The notes under the pieces: generated by a model
What the model saw: only the letters and a program-made list of their open reading frames with translations
Database searches by the model: none
What the model was told of the DNA's origin: nothing
Made by a program: the position numbers and the translations under genes
NCBI RefSeq assembly: GCF_006385555.1
Contig: NZ_CP041036.1
Span: 2,728,001-2,792,000 of the forward strand
Direction of reading: 5' to 3'
Length of the DNA: 64,000 bases
DNA from: Shewanella polaris
GTDB lineage: Bacteria; Pseudomonadota; Gammaproteobacteria; Enterobacterales; Shewanellaceae
Part shown: positions 63,682 to 64,000 of the stretch, one piece after another
Position numbering within the stretch: the first letter of the stretch is position 1
How the letters are laid out: every line of letters starts with the position of its first letter

Positions 63682-64000
63682 TCAGCCTCGTTTAGCATGG
63701 ATATACGCAATTTGATAAGTTAATGGCAAGCCTTTATCGGTACGCAGACTTTCTGCCAACGCGACACGTTGCTGCCATTGTCGCTTGGTGAGCGCGTGAC
63801 GCTGCTTACCTGCACCATGTTGATCAAATGACGCCCCCACACCTTTTATTGAATATAGTAAGCTGCGTAAATCATCGAAATAAACCTTAATACTCTCAAC
63901 CTTAATATCGACGCTGTGCCAGTCATCCGGCGTCACTTGAGATACGTTAAATGCAGTCTTAAGCGTGGATACTGAATCAAATTGATTGACGTGGAAACCT
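63682..64000 (-). CDS. bioC: Malonyl-ACP O-methyltransferase, C-terminal part
   Basis: The window edge cuts this gene; only its last 105 codons are seen. They contain IKVYFDDLRSLLYSIKGVGA and LTKRQWQQRVALAESLR, then LPLTYQIAYIHAKRG, as in BioC C-termini. BioC methylates malonyl-ACP to start pimeloyl synthesis. The remaining 5' part would lie beyond 64000. Placement right before bioD is the common gene order. Confidence 0.88.
   Translation of the reverse strand, partial: GFHVNQFDSVSTLKTAFNVSQVTPDDWHSVDIKVESIKVYFDDLRSLLYSIKGVGASFDQHGAGKQRHALTKRQWQQRVALAESLRTDKGLPLTYQIAYIHAKRG

Noticed and set aside
1..64000. CRISPR arrays, tRNA and rRNA genes
   Set aside because: No spaced direct repeats, no tRNA cloverleaf sequences and no rRNA signatures were noticed on either strand; a dedicated scan (tRNAscan-SE, Infernal) could not be run.

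Overview
The window reads as a chromosomal segment of a low-GC, probably cold-water Shewanella. This is an inference. It rests on the small tetraheme cytochrome cctA, on the gene order yceD-rpmF-plsX-fabHDG-acpP-fabF beside rluC and rne, on the secreted ATP-dependent DNA ligase, and on AT-rich codon use. No rRNA, tRNA or CRISPR array was found.

Bases 1-5360 are accessory DNA. They hold a truncated membrane gene with a PD-(D/E)XK-like C-terminal region, two 60-bp attC-like sites 3.4 kb apart, an IS91-family transposase remnant, one intact RAYT (REP-associated tyrosine transposase) and a fragment of a second, an exact 128-bp tandem duplication, a REP-type palindrome with a GTAG flank, a beta-carbonic anhydrase, and about 1 kb of palindrome-rich DNA without a convincing gene. 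This looks like a decayed integron or transposition hot spot.

From 5.4 to 16.1 kb are housekeeping genes: creA, yegD, the polyphosphate pair ppk-ppx, trhO, a glutathione S-transferase, ydjA, doxX and a DUF6279-type lipoprotein. From 16.2 to 20.6 kb is a minus-strand operon behind a TPP riboswitch: TonB-dependent receptor, small YkoF-like protein, PnuT-like permease and an APH-fold kinase. Together they suggest uptake and phosphorylation of thiamine or a precursor. Then come ycfL, two PaaI thioesterases, hinT, an M61 peptidase and a CsgD-type regulator.

From 25.5 to 37.7 kb is a nitrate assimilation locus on the minus strand: nasA, cobA, a TrpD2-like gene and an ANTAR regulator (NasT), then a strong intrinsic terminator, then nirB, nirD, a nitrate transporter and a PP2C-kinase fusion. 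A sigma-54 promoter match and a perfect inverted pair of NtrC-like sites lie upstream of nasA. This suggests two layers of control: nitrogen limitation at initiation, and nitrate-dependent antitermination before nirB.

From 38 to 64 kb is mostly core genome: cctA, a beta-hydroxyacid dehydrogenase and thioesterase, the fatty acid synthesis operon, maf, a HAD hydrolase with rluC, rne with a long leader, msrBA, a 2OG-Fe(II) oxygenase, ylqF, a low-molecular-weight phosphatase, ligE, dgkA, the divergent pair hdfR/maoP, an outer-membrane barrel, a diguanylate cyclase and the start of the biotin genes (bioD, partial bioC). Several intrinsic terminators separate the units.
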